Part shown: positions 47,587 to 59,734 of the stretch, one piece after another
Position numbering within the stretch: position 1 is the stretch's first letter
Layout: every line of letters begins with the position of its first letter
Origin: Allantophomopsis cytisporea
Lineage: Eukaryota > Ascomycota > Leotiomycetes > Phacidiales > Phacidiaceae
Reading direction: 5' to 3'
Length of the DNA stretch: 64,000 nucleotides
NCBI GenBank assembly: GCA_024752435.1
Contig: CP103034.1
Location: 1,116,001-1,180,000 of the forward strand
Notes under the pieces: generated by a model
The model's input: only the letters and a program-made list of their open reading frames with translations
Database searches by the model: none
What the model was told of the DNA's origin: nothing
Program-made: the position numbers and the translations under genes

Positions 47587-50095
47587 ATGAACGACCGTTA
47601 CGGAAGTTCAATCTCGAATATACAAGACCCTGGTCTCAAGCCGGCAGGGCGACCTTTTGATAATAGACCAGCGGATAGTCAACCACATCAGTTGAGCTCT
47701 GCCAGCTCCTACGCAGATCTCCAGTATCTCTTTGGAGTGCAGGACCCTGCCATGCTCCCGCCAAAAGCGACAAAGAATAGACGAAAACCTCCAAGTGCGG
47801 ATCATGTAAAACACCGACGAACAAGATCAGGTTGCTATACTTGTAGGAGTAGACGAGTGAAGGTGGGATTCCTCAAGGTTTCGAAGGGAGACGACTAGCT
47901 AACACCGTGTAGTGCGACGAGAATCATCCGATATGTGAACGTAAGTGCCATGTAGGCAAATTTGAGTGCCATACTGATAGGAGTTTAATCTAGGCTGTAA
48001 GAAGGGAAGTCGCGAATGTGTATATCCAGAGCCAGTGACCAAGTCCGGCTCCTCGTCCACTGTCACGAAACCTGGAGCCAGTGTACCTAAAGACAGCCCC
48101 ACCTCATCGAACACGGACTATGACGATGAAGAGGAAGACGACATGGAGCGTGTGAACAGACTAGAGTCGATACCCGATGAAGACGAGACAGCGAACGACA
48201 AAGAACAGCCTCGTACGACCTCTCGACCTGGACAACGACGGACAAATACAACACAAACTATAAACCAAAAGAGGAGCGCCAATCGCCACGATTCCGATAC
48301 ACCTTCGCTGGTGCAAGACAAAGGCGTCTCCCCTACCCCATCAACAGAAAGTTCAGTTGGGTATGGGGCCAATGTGAAGCAAACTCCAGATGACCCCAAC
48401 GAACTCTTGAGCGACTGGTCTCATCTACCTCCTGACCTCCAATATTATCTGCATTATTTCTGTGAAAATATTACCCACCATCATTACTTTTTGAAACATG
48501 ATTCTGGAGACTTTCTACGCACGCTATTTCTCGATGCCGCACTTCGAAATGACGCTTTATTGTATGCCGTGGTGGGATTTTCAGCTTTTCAACGGACGAT
48601 ACACAGCCCAGATGGTCGGATGCAAGATTTCTTACAATACTATAACAAAGCTGTGTCCTTACTGCTTAGGTCATTGAAGAGAGGAGAGAAGCTTAACATA
48701 GGAACCTTACTAGTGATCCTCCAGCTGGCAACTATTGAGGTATGCTTTCCGAAGTCGTTCGTCTAAGGGAAACTAATGTTCGAGTAGGAATATCTTGGTG
48801 ATTGGATTAATCTCCTTGGCCACCAGAAAGCTGCTCTTGAAATTTTGACTGGACTTTTCGATCCACAAACGATTTTGGAATCAGAACTCACTCGAGTGGT
48901 TTTGGGATGGTACGCAAGATTCGATGTTTTTGCTGGATTAATGGCAGGTTATGAGACAGTTTTACCACGGGAATGGTTTTCTAGCATCCTCGATTTTTTC
49001 CACGAACAATCACGCAAAGAACCTGATAACCTAAACTGGAAGCTTGAGGCCAAATGTGCAGATATTCGACTCATGGGGATGGACATATCGGTTCTTTTTT
49101 CCAGGATGGGCAAGGGAGAAATTGCATTCGACCAATTCATGGTAGAAAACGCAAGCATTGGTCAAAGGATATCGGATTGGTACACGAAGATGGATCCAGC
49201 CCTCAAGGATCCAAAATATCTTGTCACAGATTTCTCTGGAGCCCGTGCGCTGCGGGATGATGATATTGTGAATCCTTACACACCAGGAACACTTTATCAA
49301 GGACCTCTCTGGACGATAAACTTGTGCATAATTGACTGGTATTCTATCGATCTCATGCATCAATATCAGACTGCCATGGTCTTACAAACACACCCAAGCA
49401 AGGAACTTGGTCTTAAGTCTTATGCATTCTGTCAACTATTCGAGGCTATCGAGTTCTGGCCGGGAAGTCCTAAAGGAAGTGTGGTAGGTTGCCAAGCTGG
49501 TATTGGCATTGCCAGTCTATTTCTTCCAAGGGATGAGACCCATAACATGTGGTGCCGGCGCAAGCTTGCTGTTGTAGAGGCCGAGGGGTATGTCATAACC
49601 AGCCATATTCGAAACTCAAGTTAACCGTGATGCAGATACATATATCCGCTTACTTTTCGATCGAAAATGTCTGCTTTGTTTGGAGATCAATCGTGTATGC
49701 ACTGGTGGCTGCCGAATGATGAAGGATATCCACCAATTGTACGATCTATACGCAGTTTCGTGGAGGAACGTACTGCACCCGCTCGAGATGTTCCTACCGA
49801 GGACCTCCGAGATATGAAAGCGATTTTTTCAAATATGAAGCTCGATGATGGGGCGAGTAGTGCTCCATCCTCGGCTGGTCTTCCAGAAAGCTCTAGTGGA
49901 AGTGGGAAGGAAAAGGGCTCTGAAAGCGACGTCACAGCCATAAGTGGTTCTGGATGGTCCCCATCGACTGCGGACAATGAAATGAGCAACATGTCAGGGA
50001 GTGACACTTATGCTCCAAACTATGACGAGAATCAGGACTATTGGAAACAGGCGCAGAATTCGTTTGGCCTACCAAAGGAAGATCGATATCGATGA
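47587..50095 (+). CDS. Zn(II)2Cys6 transcription factor
   Basis: Fungal binuclear-cluster DNA-binding regulator of 769 residues; target genes unknown. Exons 47587-47862, 47913-47940, 47994-48739, 48788-49587 and 49636-50095. The cluster is complete and split by two introns: C83-x2-C86-x6-C93-x6-C100-x2-C103-x6-C110, in the context HRRTRSGCYTCRSRRVKCDE and HPICERCKKGSRECVYP. This sequence is typical of regulators with a Fungal_trans_2-type C-terminal region. After an acidic, Ser-rich linker (DYDDEEEDDMERV) the helical regulatory domain starts near residue 210 with LPPDLQYYLHYFCENITHHH and runs through LGDWINLLGHQKAALEIL, ARFDVFAGLMAG, and GIGIASLFLPRDETHNMWCR. The C-terminus is Ser-rich and disordered. 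The 28-nt second exon carries four of the conserved cluster-region residues and is confirmed by the cysteine spacing. No adjacent pathway genes indicate what it regulates. Confidence 0.93.
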
Positions 50096-50385
50096 ACTAA
50101 ACCCCTTTGGTTTGGATTACTGGTCGATCGATTGTATATTTAGAGGAGCTTGTTTTGTGTTTCGATTTGCATACATATGGGCCATGCGTTTTAGCGCTTC
50201 TACGGGTCGGCATATACTGCCATTTGGAGGGAGTACGGATATCAAAAACACGATCTGTGGAAGGTTTGATTTCGGTATATTTGGAGGTGGTGCGATTTCA
50301 ATTCATGTATGATAGTTGATATATGATACTCATATTTATCTGATAAGCTCTAAGGTTGCCACTTGACACCTATGCTTGGGTCTAC
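50096..50385. other. Convergent intergenic region, TF / thioesterase
   Basis: Short region between converging genes; contains only likely 3' untranslated sequence. Confidence 0.55.
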
Positions 50386-51085
50386 TTACAGCCTCTGATT
50401 AACCTCCGGATCAATACTGACTTTACCATGCTCACAAATCGCCATAACAGCTCCGTCGGACTTCCGCTTTATGACGCCCTTGATCGTACCTGATCACATT
50501 AGCCCCCTCTCACGTACGTCTCGCTGAACACTTACAGAGTCTCTTGCCCGCATGCACTACTTCGCTCTCAATCAGAACAACTTCTCCCGCCGGTACTGGT
50601 CTCAGATACGTCACATCCAAGGTTCTACTAACACCCGCATATGCCCAAAACCCAGGCGCGGCTATCGGCGATAAGGCTGTCGTGGTTGCGATATCAAAAA
50701 GTGTCGCGGCGCAGCCTCCGTGCAGATTCCGCAGCCTGTTGGTGTGCTCCTCCTTTATTGCGAGCTCAAACACGGACTTGCCAGCTGGGTTTGATGTCGC
50801 TGATACTAATTTCATGTGTTTGAGGAGCTCATTGCCCCAGCCCTATTGATTGTGAGGTGAGTTTGGGTTAAATGTTTGCGTAGTGATAGATGGATTTAAT
50901 ATTGAGTTTGCTTTTGGATGGAAAAATTTGGAGTCAAACCATAGATTGATTTGAGGGGGGTAGATACATAAAAATGCTCTTACATGATAGCCTTGATCTG
51001 CCCCAGCTCGCTCTAAGAAGGTCTTGACTCTATCTTCTGCTGATATACCATCTCCCAATGGTACCCATGGCAATGAGTCTGACAT
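50386..51085 (-). CDS. Hotdog-fold thioesterase (PaaI/ACOT13-like)
   Basis: Small predicted acyl-CoA thioesterase of 170 residues. Exons 51085-50984, 50842-50536 and 50489-50386 with phases 0 and 1. The family signature is in exon 2: NRLRNLHGGCAATLFDIATT, i.e. the H-G-G-x-x-x-T-x-x-D block in which the Asp/Glu and the Gly pair form the active site at the dimer interface. It is followed by YAGVSRTLDVTYLRPVPAGE, VLIESEVVHAGKRLC and DGAVMAICEHGK, which are the remaining hotdog strands. The N-terminal 34 residues have no clear targeting signal. Substrate cannot be read from sequence; homologues act on medium- to long-chain or aromatic acyl-CoA. It is divergently arranged with SMC2 across about 320 bp, so the two share a promoter region. 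Confidence 0.88.
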
Positions 51086-51406
51086 TGTGGTAGAAGTATT
51101 AATATTCAATTTGGAGTAACACAAAGGCTTTGAGAAAATTTATTTGTCACTGTCTTTCTGGTATTTGTTGATGTTAACACAGGAAATCAACTCCACAAGA
51201 CGTTAGCTACATGGTCTGGGGTTGAGGATAAGACTACCGAGGTCCATGGAACCATGGATAATATATATACATGCCTTGTAACCTTACTATTAAGGCACTT
51301 ATCGACGCGGTTGGCCCGAACGCGGTAGAGTAAACACAACGATTGCTTACTTTATAATTTCTGTGACAAGCAGTAACAACGACATCAACAACAGACACCC
51401 GCCGCT
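51086..51406. promoter_or_regulatory. Shared promoter, thioesterase / SMC2, with ACGCGG pair
   Basis: 321-bp region between two divergent start codons. It contains two direct ACGCGG hexamers at 51305-51310 and 51320-51325, about 100 and 85 bp before the SMC2 start. ACGCG is the core bound by the MBF (Mbp1/Swi6) regulator in yeasts, which activates G1/S genes; a role here is inference. Confidence 0.45.
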
Positions 51407-54400
51407 ATGAGGGTCATCGAGGTCATCATAGACGTAAGCTATGTCCTCAAGTCTCCAGTACGAAGTTATTGAACCATCGCTGACATTTCGCAGGGTTTCA
51501 AATCGTACGCTGTACGAACAGTTATTTCAGGATGGTAAACAATGACAACCACTGGGTTTCATGACAGTGATTAATTATTGATAGGGATCCAAGCTTCAAT
51601 TCCATCACCGGATTAAACGGTAGTGGAAAGTCCAATATTCTCGATTCGATATGCTTCGTTCTTGGTATCACGAATATGACGACTGTACGAGCGCAGAACC
51701 TCCAGGTATGCGCACGCTCTCCTGAAACCATAAGTGAGGCGCTTATTTACACAAGAAAAATATAGGATCTTATCTACAAGCGCGGTCAAGCTGGTGTTAC
51801 TAAAGCAAGTGTTACCATTGTGTTCGATAATTCCGACAAGAAGAACTCGCCGATCGGTTTCGAGGAGTACAAACAGATCAGCGTTACCCGACAAATTGTG
51901 CTTGGAGGGACAAGCAAGTATCTGATCAACGGCCATCGTGCACAGCAACAGACGGTCCAGAACCTCTTCCAATCGGTCCAGTTGAACATCAACAACCCCA
52001 ATTTCCTTATCATGCAGGGTCGCATTACGAAGGTTTTGAACATGAAGCCGGTGGAGATTTTGTCGATGATTGAGGAAGCAGCCGGAACACGAATGTTTGA
52101 GGATAGAAGAGACAAAGCGTTCAAGACCATGGCAAAAAAGGAGATGAAGGTGCAGGAGATCACGGAATTGCTGAAAGAGGAGATTGAACCGAAACTTGAG
52201 AAGCTACGTACGGAGAAGAGAGCATTCTTGGACTTTCAGCAGACACAGAATGATTTGGAGCGACTCACGAGAGTGGTTGTGGCTCACGATTATATTAAGT
52301 GCCAGGAGAAATTAAAACAGTCAGCTAACGACCTGGATGCGAAGAAGCAGCGTGCTACGAATCTCGAGGAGTCTGCTGTGAAGTTGAAGAACGAAATTGC
52401 GAACCTTGAAGAGGATCTTAAGCGAGTTAAGGCGCATCGCGAGAAGGAACTTAGAAAGGGAGGCAAGGCACAGGCATTAGAAGTCGAAGTGAAGAAACAT
52501 TCTCACGAGTTGGTTCGTCTTGCTACAGTATACGACTTGAAGCAGTCTAGCATGAGAGAGGAGGAAGATCGTAAGAAGGCAGTTGAGAAGACCGTCAAGG
52601 AGCTCGAAGCGTTGTTGAAAGAGAAGATGAAGGTGTACGAGAAACTTCAGGCGCAATACGACAAAGCGAAGGACGACCTTGCGAAGCAGAGCCTAGAAGC
52701 CGAAACGAAAGAGGAATTGCTTCAGACTCTTCAAACTGGTGTAGCATCCAAAGAAGGACAGGAAAGTGGTTATCAAGGTCAGCTTTCAGATGCCAGAAAC
52801 CGAGCCAGCGCAGCATCTACGGAACAGGAGCAGGCCAAACTGAAGATTATTCATCTCGAAAAACGAATCAAGGAGGAGGAGCCACGAGCCAAGAAGGCCA
52901 AGGAACAAAACGCTGGCCTTTTGGGTGACTTGGAGGGTCTTCGTAAGGAGGCGAAAAAACTTGAGTCGGATTTGAACAAGCTTGGCTTTGAACAAGGCAA
53001 GGAGGATGAGATGTATAAACAGGAATCAACACTCCAAAAAACCATTCGACAACTCCGAGAACAGGCTGATGGTATGAAGCGAAGAGTTGTGAATATCGAT
53101 TTCAACTATGCGGATCCTACACCAAATTTTGATCGATCGAAGGTTAAGGGTTTGGTTGCACAACTTTTTACTCTCGATAAGGATCACACTAATGCTGGAA
53201 CTGCTTTGGAGATCTGCGCTGGAGGTCGACTATATAATGTTGTTGTTGACACCGAAGTCACAGGTACTCAACTTCTTCAGAAAGGCAAGCTCAGGAAGCG
53301 TGTTACTATTATCCCTCTCAATAAGATCGCTGCTTTCAGAGCTTCCGCTGAAAAGATTGGTGCTGCTCAACGGATAGCCCCCGGCAAAGTTGATCTTGCA
53401 TTATCGCTTGTTGGCTATGATGATGAGGTCTCTACGGCTATGGATTATGTTTTTGGCAATACGCTTATTTGTGCTGATGCTGCAACTGCCAAGCGTGTTA
53501 CTTTCGACCCATCTGTACGCATGAAGAGTATTACCTTGGAAGGTGACTCCTACGATCCTTCTGGTACTCTTTCCGGTGGGAGTTCGCCAAATTCCAGTGG
53601 CGTACTGGTGACATTGCAAAAGGTCAATGAGCTCCAGAAAGAACTGGCCGCAAACGAAAGGGCACTTGCTGAACTTCAAGCTACAATGGTTCGTGAGAAG
53701 AAAAAGTTGGATCAAGCACGACGCATCAAGCAGGAGTTGGACCTTAAGTCTCACGAAATCAAACTTACTGAGGAGCAAATTGGCGGAAACTCTTCGTCCT
53801 CAATTATCCAGGAGGTTGAGAAGATGAAGGAAAGCATCGCACAGTTGAAATTGGATCTTACTGAGGCAAAGAAGCGTCAGGATGAGGCAAACAAGGATGT
53901 TAAGCGCATCGAGAAGGACATGAAAGACTTCGATAACAACAAAGACGGCAAACTTGTTGAGCTTCAGACATCACTTGATGTCTTACGGAAGACATTGGCG
54001 AAGAATTCGGCATTGGTGAAGACTATGCAGAAGGAACTCCAAGGTGCTCGTTTGGACTCGGAGCAAGTTGGTGGAGACCTTTCTGCGGCACAAGAACAAC
54101 TCCAGGAGGCTGAGCAGACCTTGGAGGCCCAGGCTGAGGAAATTTCTGCCCTCGAGTCAGAGCAACGCCAAATTAAGGACACACATGACATTGCTCAAGC
54201 ACATCTTGACGATGAGCGCGCAAAGCTTACTGGTTTTGACGACGAACTGAGGTCTCTTGAAGAAGCTTCAAGTTCTAAGGCTGCACGAATTACTGAGGAG
54301 AGTCTCGAGATGCAGAAGCTTGGCCATCAAATCGAAAAATTTGACAAAGAACAACAAGCTGCCAACCAGACTGTCTCCCATATGAAAAAAGAGCATGAGT

Positions 54401-55168
54401 GGATCGAATCCGAACAGGGGCTTTTTGGGCGCCCAGGCACTCCTTATGACTTCACCGGACAAAACATCTCCGAATGCAAGTCATCTCTACGCAACCTTAC
54501 CGAACGATTCCAAGGAATGAAGAAGAAAATCAATCCTAAGGTCATGAATATGATCGACTCTGTCGAAAAGAAAGAAGTTGCCTTGAAGACTATGATGAAG
54601 ACAGTTATCAAGGATAAGAAGAAGATCGAGGAGACCATACAGAGCTTAGATGAATATAAGAAGAAGGCTTTGCAAGAAACTTGGGAGAAGGTAAACGGTG
54701 ATTTCGGTGCTATCTTCGCTGAACTTCTACCCGGCAGTTTCGCAAAACTGGATCCACCTGAAGGAAAGGAAATTTCTGACGGTTTGGAGGTGAAGGTCTC
54801 GCTCGGAAAAGTGTGGAAGCAGAGCTTGACGGAGTTGAGTGGTGGTCAAAGGTATTTAATACCCCCCGGAACATCGTACTTCAAGACAACTAACATGATT
54901 CAGATCTCTCATTGCACTCTCTCTCATCATGGCACTCCTCCAATTTAAGCCCGCTCCAATGTACATTCTCGACGAAGTAGATGCTGCTCTCGATCTTTCG
55001 CATACGCAAAATATTGGTAGACTGATCAAGACAAGATTCAAGGGCAGTCAATTCATTGTTGTCAGTTTGAAGGATGGCATGTTTCAGAATGCGAATCGTA
55101 TTTTCAGGACTAGGTTTAGTGAGGGTACCAGTGTGGTGCAAGCACTCACGGCTGCGGATTTCAAGTAG
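51407..55168 (+). CDS. SMC2: Condensin subunit SMC2
   Basis: Core ATPase of condensin, which with SMC4 compacts mitotic chromosomes. Exons 51407-51433, 51494-51534, 51585-51705, 51766-54851 and 54904-55168; 1179 residues, matching the family. The start MRVIEVIIDGFKSYA is the canonical SMC2 N-terminus. Walker A is GLNGSGKS at 32-39; LIYKRGQAGVTKASVTIVFD and NFLIMQGRITKVLNMKP, then MIEEAAGTRMFEDRR, complete the N-terminal head. Two long coiled coils (about 170-490 and 680-1010) flank a hinge with GTALEICAGGRLYNVVVD and VFGNTLICADAATAK. The C-terminal head has LSGGQRSLIALSLIMALL (signature motif LSGGQ) and Walker B PMYILDEVDAALDL, with catalytic E1116. The last intron falls within the R codon of the signature motif. 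Introns cluster at both ends and leave a single 3.1-kb exon for the coils and hinge. Confidence 0.98.
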
Positions 55169-55482
55169 ATGTGTATGATGATTTGTATGACTGGCGTTGG
55201 GGTTAGGCTGGAAGGACGGGGTTCGAATGGCCGGTGGCTATCTATATGGGCTTGGTTACGATATCTGACGGTGCATCTTTGGTAGATTTCACAGTAATGA
55301 CATTCCTTATGTCCCAATACAACTGATTGAGCTCTCCTAAGGGAGAAACACGATGAATGTTTTCTTTGTTGCTCGTTCGAATGTATTATTACTACTATCG
55401 CTGAAACCTAAAATCATACGTTGGCCGTTAACTCGTGAATCGTACCATTACTTGTCCAGGAATCGAGCACAGTTCTCAAATT
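55169..55482. other. Convergent intergenic region, SMC2 / proline-rich gene
   Basis: About 310 bp between converging genes; holds 3' untranslated DNA only. Confidence 0.55.
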
Positions 55483-58400
55483 TTACTCAGTAGTCGTCCA
55501 CAGCTTCAAAAGTCGCTTGACAAGATCCACCTCGCCATCAGAATAGTCAAGCTTAATATGAATCGCATTGTTCCAATCAACACGCCCGCGTCTCTTAGAT
55601 GTCAGCACACTCGAATCATCACTAGAACTCTCACTATCATAATTATCACTATCCTCACGCCATGTCGGTCTAGCACATCTCCTAGGAGATGGGCGAACAG
55701 GCGGCGGAGGACGTATGACGGGAGGCATTGCAGGGCGCGGGGGCGGAGGCGGGGCGTTGAGACAGCGCTTGATAGAGTCATAAATTGACATGGCATTCAA
55801 ACTCTCGAGCGGCTGGCGCATGGCAGTGATATGCATGACACCCGCATTGTTCATGTTGCCAAACCTCTGGAACGGTTCGCCCTGCTTGTCCAGGAAACTG
55901 AGCTCGCTCACTGTCCACATGAAGCGCTTATCGCCCTCATTTGCATTCAGCCCGTCCATCAGTCGCGACAACTGAATTGCCTGTGCTTCCAAAAGCCGTA
56001 GCTTATCGAGTATCACGTCGCCACCACGTGCTTGGTAGTTTTGCACCCGCTCCCGCAACTGAGACTGCGACATTTGCTCGTGCGTCACACTGCATCGCAC
56101 CCAGGACAAGGCCGGCCCATTGGCTGGTGCGAACGGTCTGACCGTGTAGGATTCGTAGGACGTGAGTGCTATTACTGCACTGCTTTCGGTTGCAGGATAG
56201 ACGGGTGTCACGTCTGAAATGCGTACTGAGCATACGTTACCACGGGGAGGCGGTGGTGGTGGTGGGAGGGGCCTGGAATTGGGACCCATGGAGCGGGGAG
56301 GGGGTCTGTTCAAGGCGTGGTGCTCAACATGAGGGACGACGAGGGGTTTTATCTCTGGAATCACATGGCCTAGCTCGTTTGGTACAAAAATGGGCCGGCC
56401 TGGAGGTGGTGGGAATGATCCTGGACGGGGAGGGCCGCACATATTTTGAGGTGGAGAAATGATTTCGATTCCGCCTCCTGGAGGTGGTGGCGGGGGTGGA
56501 CGGCAAAATAAGAATGGTCTGGCTGGTGGGGGAGGTGGAGGCATGCTACTGAAAGGCGGAGATGGTCTCTCATCGTCATCATCTGACGAGGAGCTGGAAT
56601 AGCTGGAGATGCTGTCGTTACAGTATTCCTTTTCCTCACGTATGATGGCAAGAATAATTCGCCCATTCTTTAGGTGCGGGAGATCATTGGATCCACCTGC
56701 CAGTCGTACTAGCATGCGAACCCATACATTGCGCTGATTTGTCTTGACAATTTTCAGCGCAAGGAGTTCAGCTTTTTCTGGCATCATAGCTTCATACGCT
56801 CGCTGCTCAGTTGCAGACAGGTTCGTAAACGTATTATACCACCCATTACCTTTCATCTGAGAGATTATGGTGTGGATGTGTGTCCATTCCACAGAGTGGA
56901 TGTCGCTGTGAGGTATCTTCCGATACTTGCGACCTTGGAGTAGATAGGCTGAGAGGAACTTATCGTCATTCCTGAGATTGTCCTGCAGCTCGGTTTCAAG
57001 TGATTGTTTACTGCGAAAGAATCTCTTAAATCGCCAAGTTTTGGACTTCATCTCTTTGATATAGCCATCTCCACAAGCACTTGACACGGAACTATGATTA
57101 TTAGCATCATTTACAGAAAATGAAGCCAGTGGTCTGGCCTTTGAAACGTACGAAGCTTCACTACTGCGAGTCTGATAGGTAGCTACTGAAGTGGCATCGC
57201 TGTCCTTCTCATGGACCTCTGCCTCATTATTCTGTGCAAAGGGTGGCTTTTCTATGAGCACAGGAGCTCCAACAACAGTAGTGCCACTGTATATTGACGC
57301 ATCCGTATTCATGCGTATAGGTATCGAATTTGAATGCTCTTTCTCCGAATACTCTGGTGGCTGATTCTTTCCCGTTAGCATTCATGTCCTGATTATTGAA
57401 ATAGGTAGACGTACTCTAGCAGTGGACTCAGATATATCAATGACTTCAGGATGAGTTGGTAGAGATGGCTTGTTGGCTGGTGGGGATGCAAAGTCTGGGA
57501 GATCTGGGGGAAGTATACTACTGGAAGTCTGGTGTTGCTCATTAAGTACCTCTTCGCATTGTGGCTTGGGAGGTAGTGTAGAAACATGGGCATCCACATG
57601 GGGACTAGATGCCGGTCTAAGGTTGGGAGAGCGAGAGACTGGCGTGATATCGACAACCGTCTGGACTGGGGCTCCTCGAGCATTGCATTCAGCAAACGTG
57701 CGCGCTCTTAGAGTGTCTGTAGAACTGCTCGTGGACACAGTCTTCCGTACTAGACCTTCGTCAGACGAGGAATCACTCTCACTCCCCGAGTCCGAGGATA
57801 TCGAGGCTGGCGCTCTTCCAGAGCCACGCGAACGACTTCCATATCCAGATAACATACCAGTCATCCGGGCCGCACGTTGGATTCTATCGTAAGAGTCTAC
57901 AATAACCCTCACGTCCTTCATGCCGTGTCTATCATAGATTAGCCTTCTGCTAGTATTCATCAAGGAAAGAACATACGGCGATTTTGTCAAAGCATGTACT
58001 GAGACAACCTGTTGTATGAGATGCAAGTGGTTCTTAAGATCGTTCAGTCGATTCGTCAAATAATTGACAAATGCAGTCAAGGTCTTTGAGTCATCCATGG
58101 CGAGACCTTCCATCTTCTTAATCAAAGCGACCTGATCGACAACAATAGGAGTTCCCCTCTTCTCAATTTCCTCCTTGGCACTACCCTTTGTCGTAGTTCT
58201 AATAATATCGACACATCTGCCCCTTTTCGGCATTAAAGACTCCACACTGATACCCTCAAACATAAGAAAGACGAGGAGGACCTCTTCGACCGCGAGTTTG
58301 ACATAATTGAGGCCAGCTTGATTAAACAGACGTAGCGTATTCTCCTTTTCAAGACCCTGCTGAATGAGCTCCTGAATCTGTGAGAGCACACGGGTGGTAC

Positions 58401-58542
58401 CATCGGTGATGAGCACGAAGTCGCTGCTCCCAACCGTACGGTCCTGCGCACCCAACGTATGAAGCACACTTGAGATCTCTGCGCCGAAACTGACGGCTGA
58501 CGCCAGAATGGCGACAATCTCTTTATCGCTGGCGTCCTCCAT
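55483..58542 (-). CDS. Large proline-rich fungal protein with helical N-terminus
   Basis: Two open frames (58542-57382 and 57381-55483) abut with a stop between them, but a 54-nt intron at 57414-57361 (donor GTACGT, branch GCTAAC, acceptor TCAG) joins them in phase 0. The product is 1001 residues. Residues 1-190 are alpha-helical and hydrophobic-patterned (VAILASAVSFGAEISSVLHT, AVEEVLLVFLMFEGISVESL), reminiscent of the helical N-terminal domain placed before many fungal STAND and signalling proteins. Residues 220-375 are Ser-rich and disordered. A basic, compact block around 445-590 (LETELQDNLRNDDKFLSAYL, WTHIHTIISQMKGNGWYNTF) is followed by long proline runs (FSSMPPPPPPARPF and similar) that could bind SH3 or WW domains or profilin. 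The region near 820-930 (YEALQ-type helices; KLRLLEAQAIQLSRLMDGLN) looks ordered. C-terminal prolines and an acidic tail follow. No enzyme motif was found. Function unknown. Confidence 0.82.
57361..57414 (-). other. Intron joining the two halves of the proline-rich gene
   Basis: 54-nt intron that starts GTACGT and ends TCAG with the branch site GCTAAC about 15 nt before the acceptor. It removes an in-frame TGA and the first ATG of the downstream frame, so annotating two separate genes here would be wrong. Confidence 0.85.
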
Positions 58543-59734
58543 GGCAAGACTTTCAGAGACTGGGTCGCTGCTATGAGCAGGAATACCGCGGGAAGGGAGG
58601 AGACAAGAGGAGATGAGGCCTATAAATATTACTTATTGCATGATGAAAACAAAGTGCAATCTTTAGCCGCACGAATAGTCGTATTCATACGGAGAGCTCG
58701 GTTTCTCATTTCTCTTGTGTCTTTTTCCCACTCCTGCGAGTGATCATAACAATTGGCTGTTGAGAAAACAAGGCTTCCCGCATATGCATCCTTCGCAAGC
58801 CAATGACACATCGACAGTTCACGAGTGCCCGCACCGCACACAGTAAAACAATAGACCTTGTTGGCTGTCACCGACGCCCTATTGCTTTTGTGGGTTTCAG
58901 GATTTCTGGTGCGCCCTGTTAACTAAGCGGTGATAGAGGCACCCAATTGGATGTGGGATCATCCATGGAGGATTGAGAAACTTGATTCTCCCCGGTCTGC
59001 GGTCAGCCTGTCTGACTGCAGCTGTGAGTCTTCTTAGTCTGGAGATGATGCTTTCTCTGTGTATGGATGTGATAGTATCTAGACTGATAGGATATCACTC
59101 TCGGCTGACCGGTGAGCCAGATCGGGATGCGTGTATGACGCCAGGTTAATCATCATTGTATTGGTTTGGCGGCTGCAGCCTTGTTCTGTACACTTTGTGT
59201 TACATGCATATACTGAGATGTGATATAATGGTATAATTAGAGCCTCAAGGTCGTGCAGAATTGGTTACTTATCGTTACTTAGAAAATGCTTCAGAAGATG
59301 TCGCTCTGAGGTAAAAGGATTCAGTTTTGACAGCAAATATGCTCCTCCTCAGCAGACTCAGAATAAGTAACTATCACTTGTAATGCAGAAACGGGTTTAT
59401 GGAGCATACGCCAAAGATTTTACAATCTTCACATGCCCATCGAGTCGATGTGTGGAATCTATCATGCATAATAATATGCATGATAAGGCGAGTCAAAAGT
59501 CAAACCTGCATTGTTTTTTTTACAGAGCTTTGAACCAGTGGCTGTTTAAATGCTGATTGGTAAGAATAAGCATAGACAGTTGTGTATACTGTGTATAAGC
59601 AAGGACTTTTATGCTTTATAGCATAAATGTGCAGCCATCGAATCGTTGTCATTGCGGGCCAGAAAGCGATATTGTCGAACCAGACACAGCATGCTGAACA
59701 CTAAAGGTAAACACATCTTCGCGGGAGACAAGCC
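58543..59734. other. Intergenic region, proline-rich gene / ORC4
   Basis: Contains the promoter of the proline-rich gene and the 3' flank of ORC4. No open frame above 80 codons, except the partly overlapping antisense frame at 59646-59978. AT-rich between 59200 and 59640. Nothing else recognised. Confidence 0.5.
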
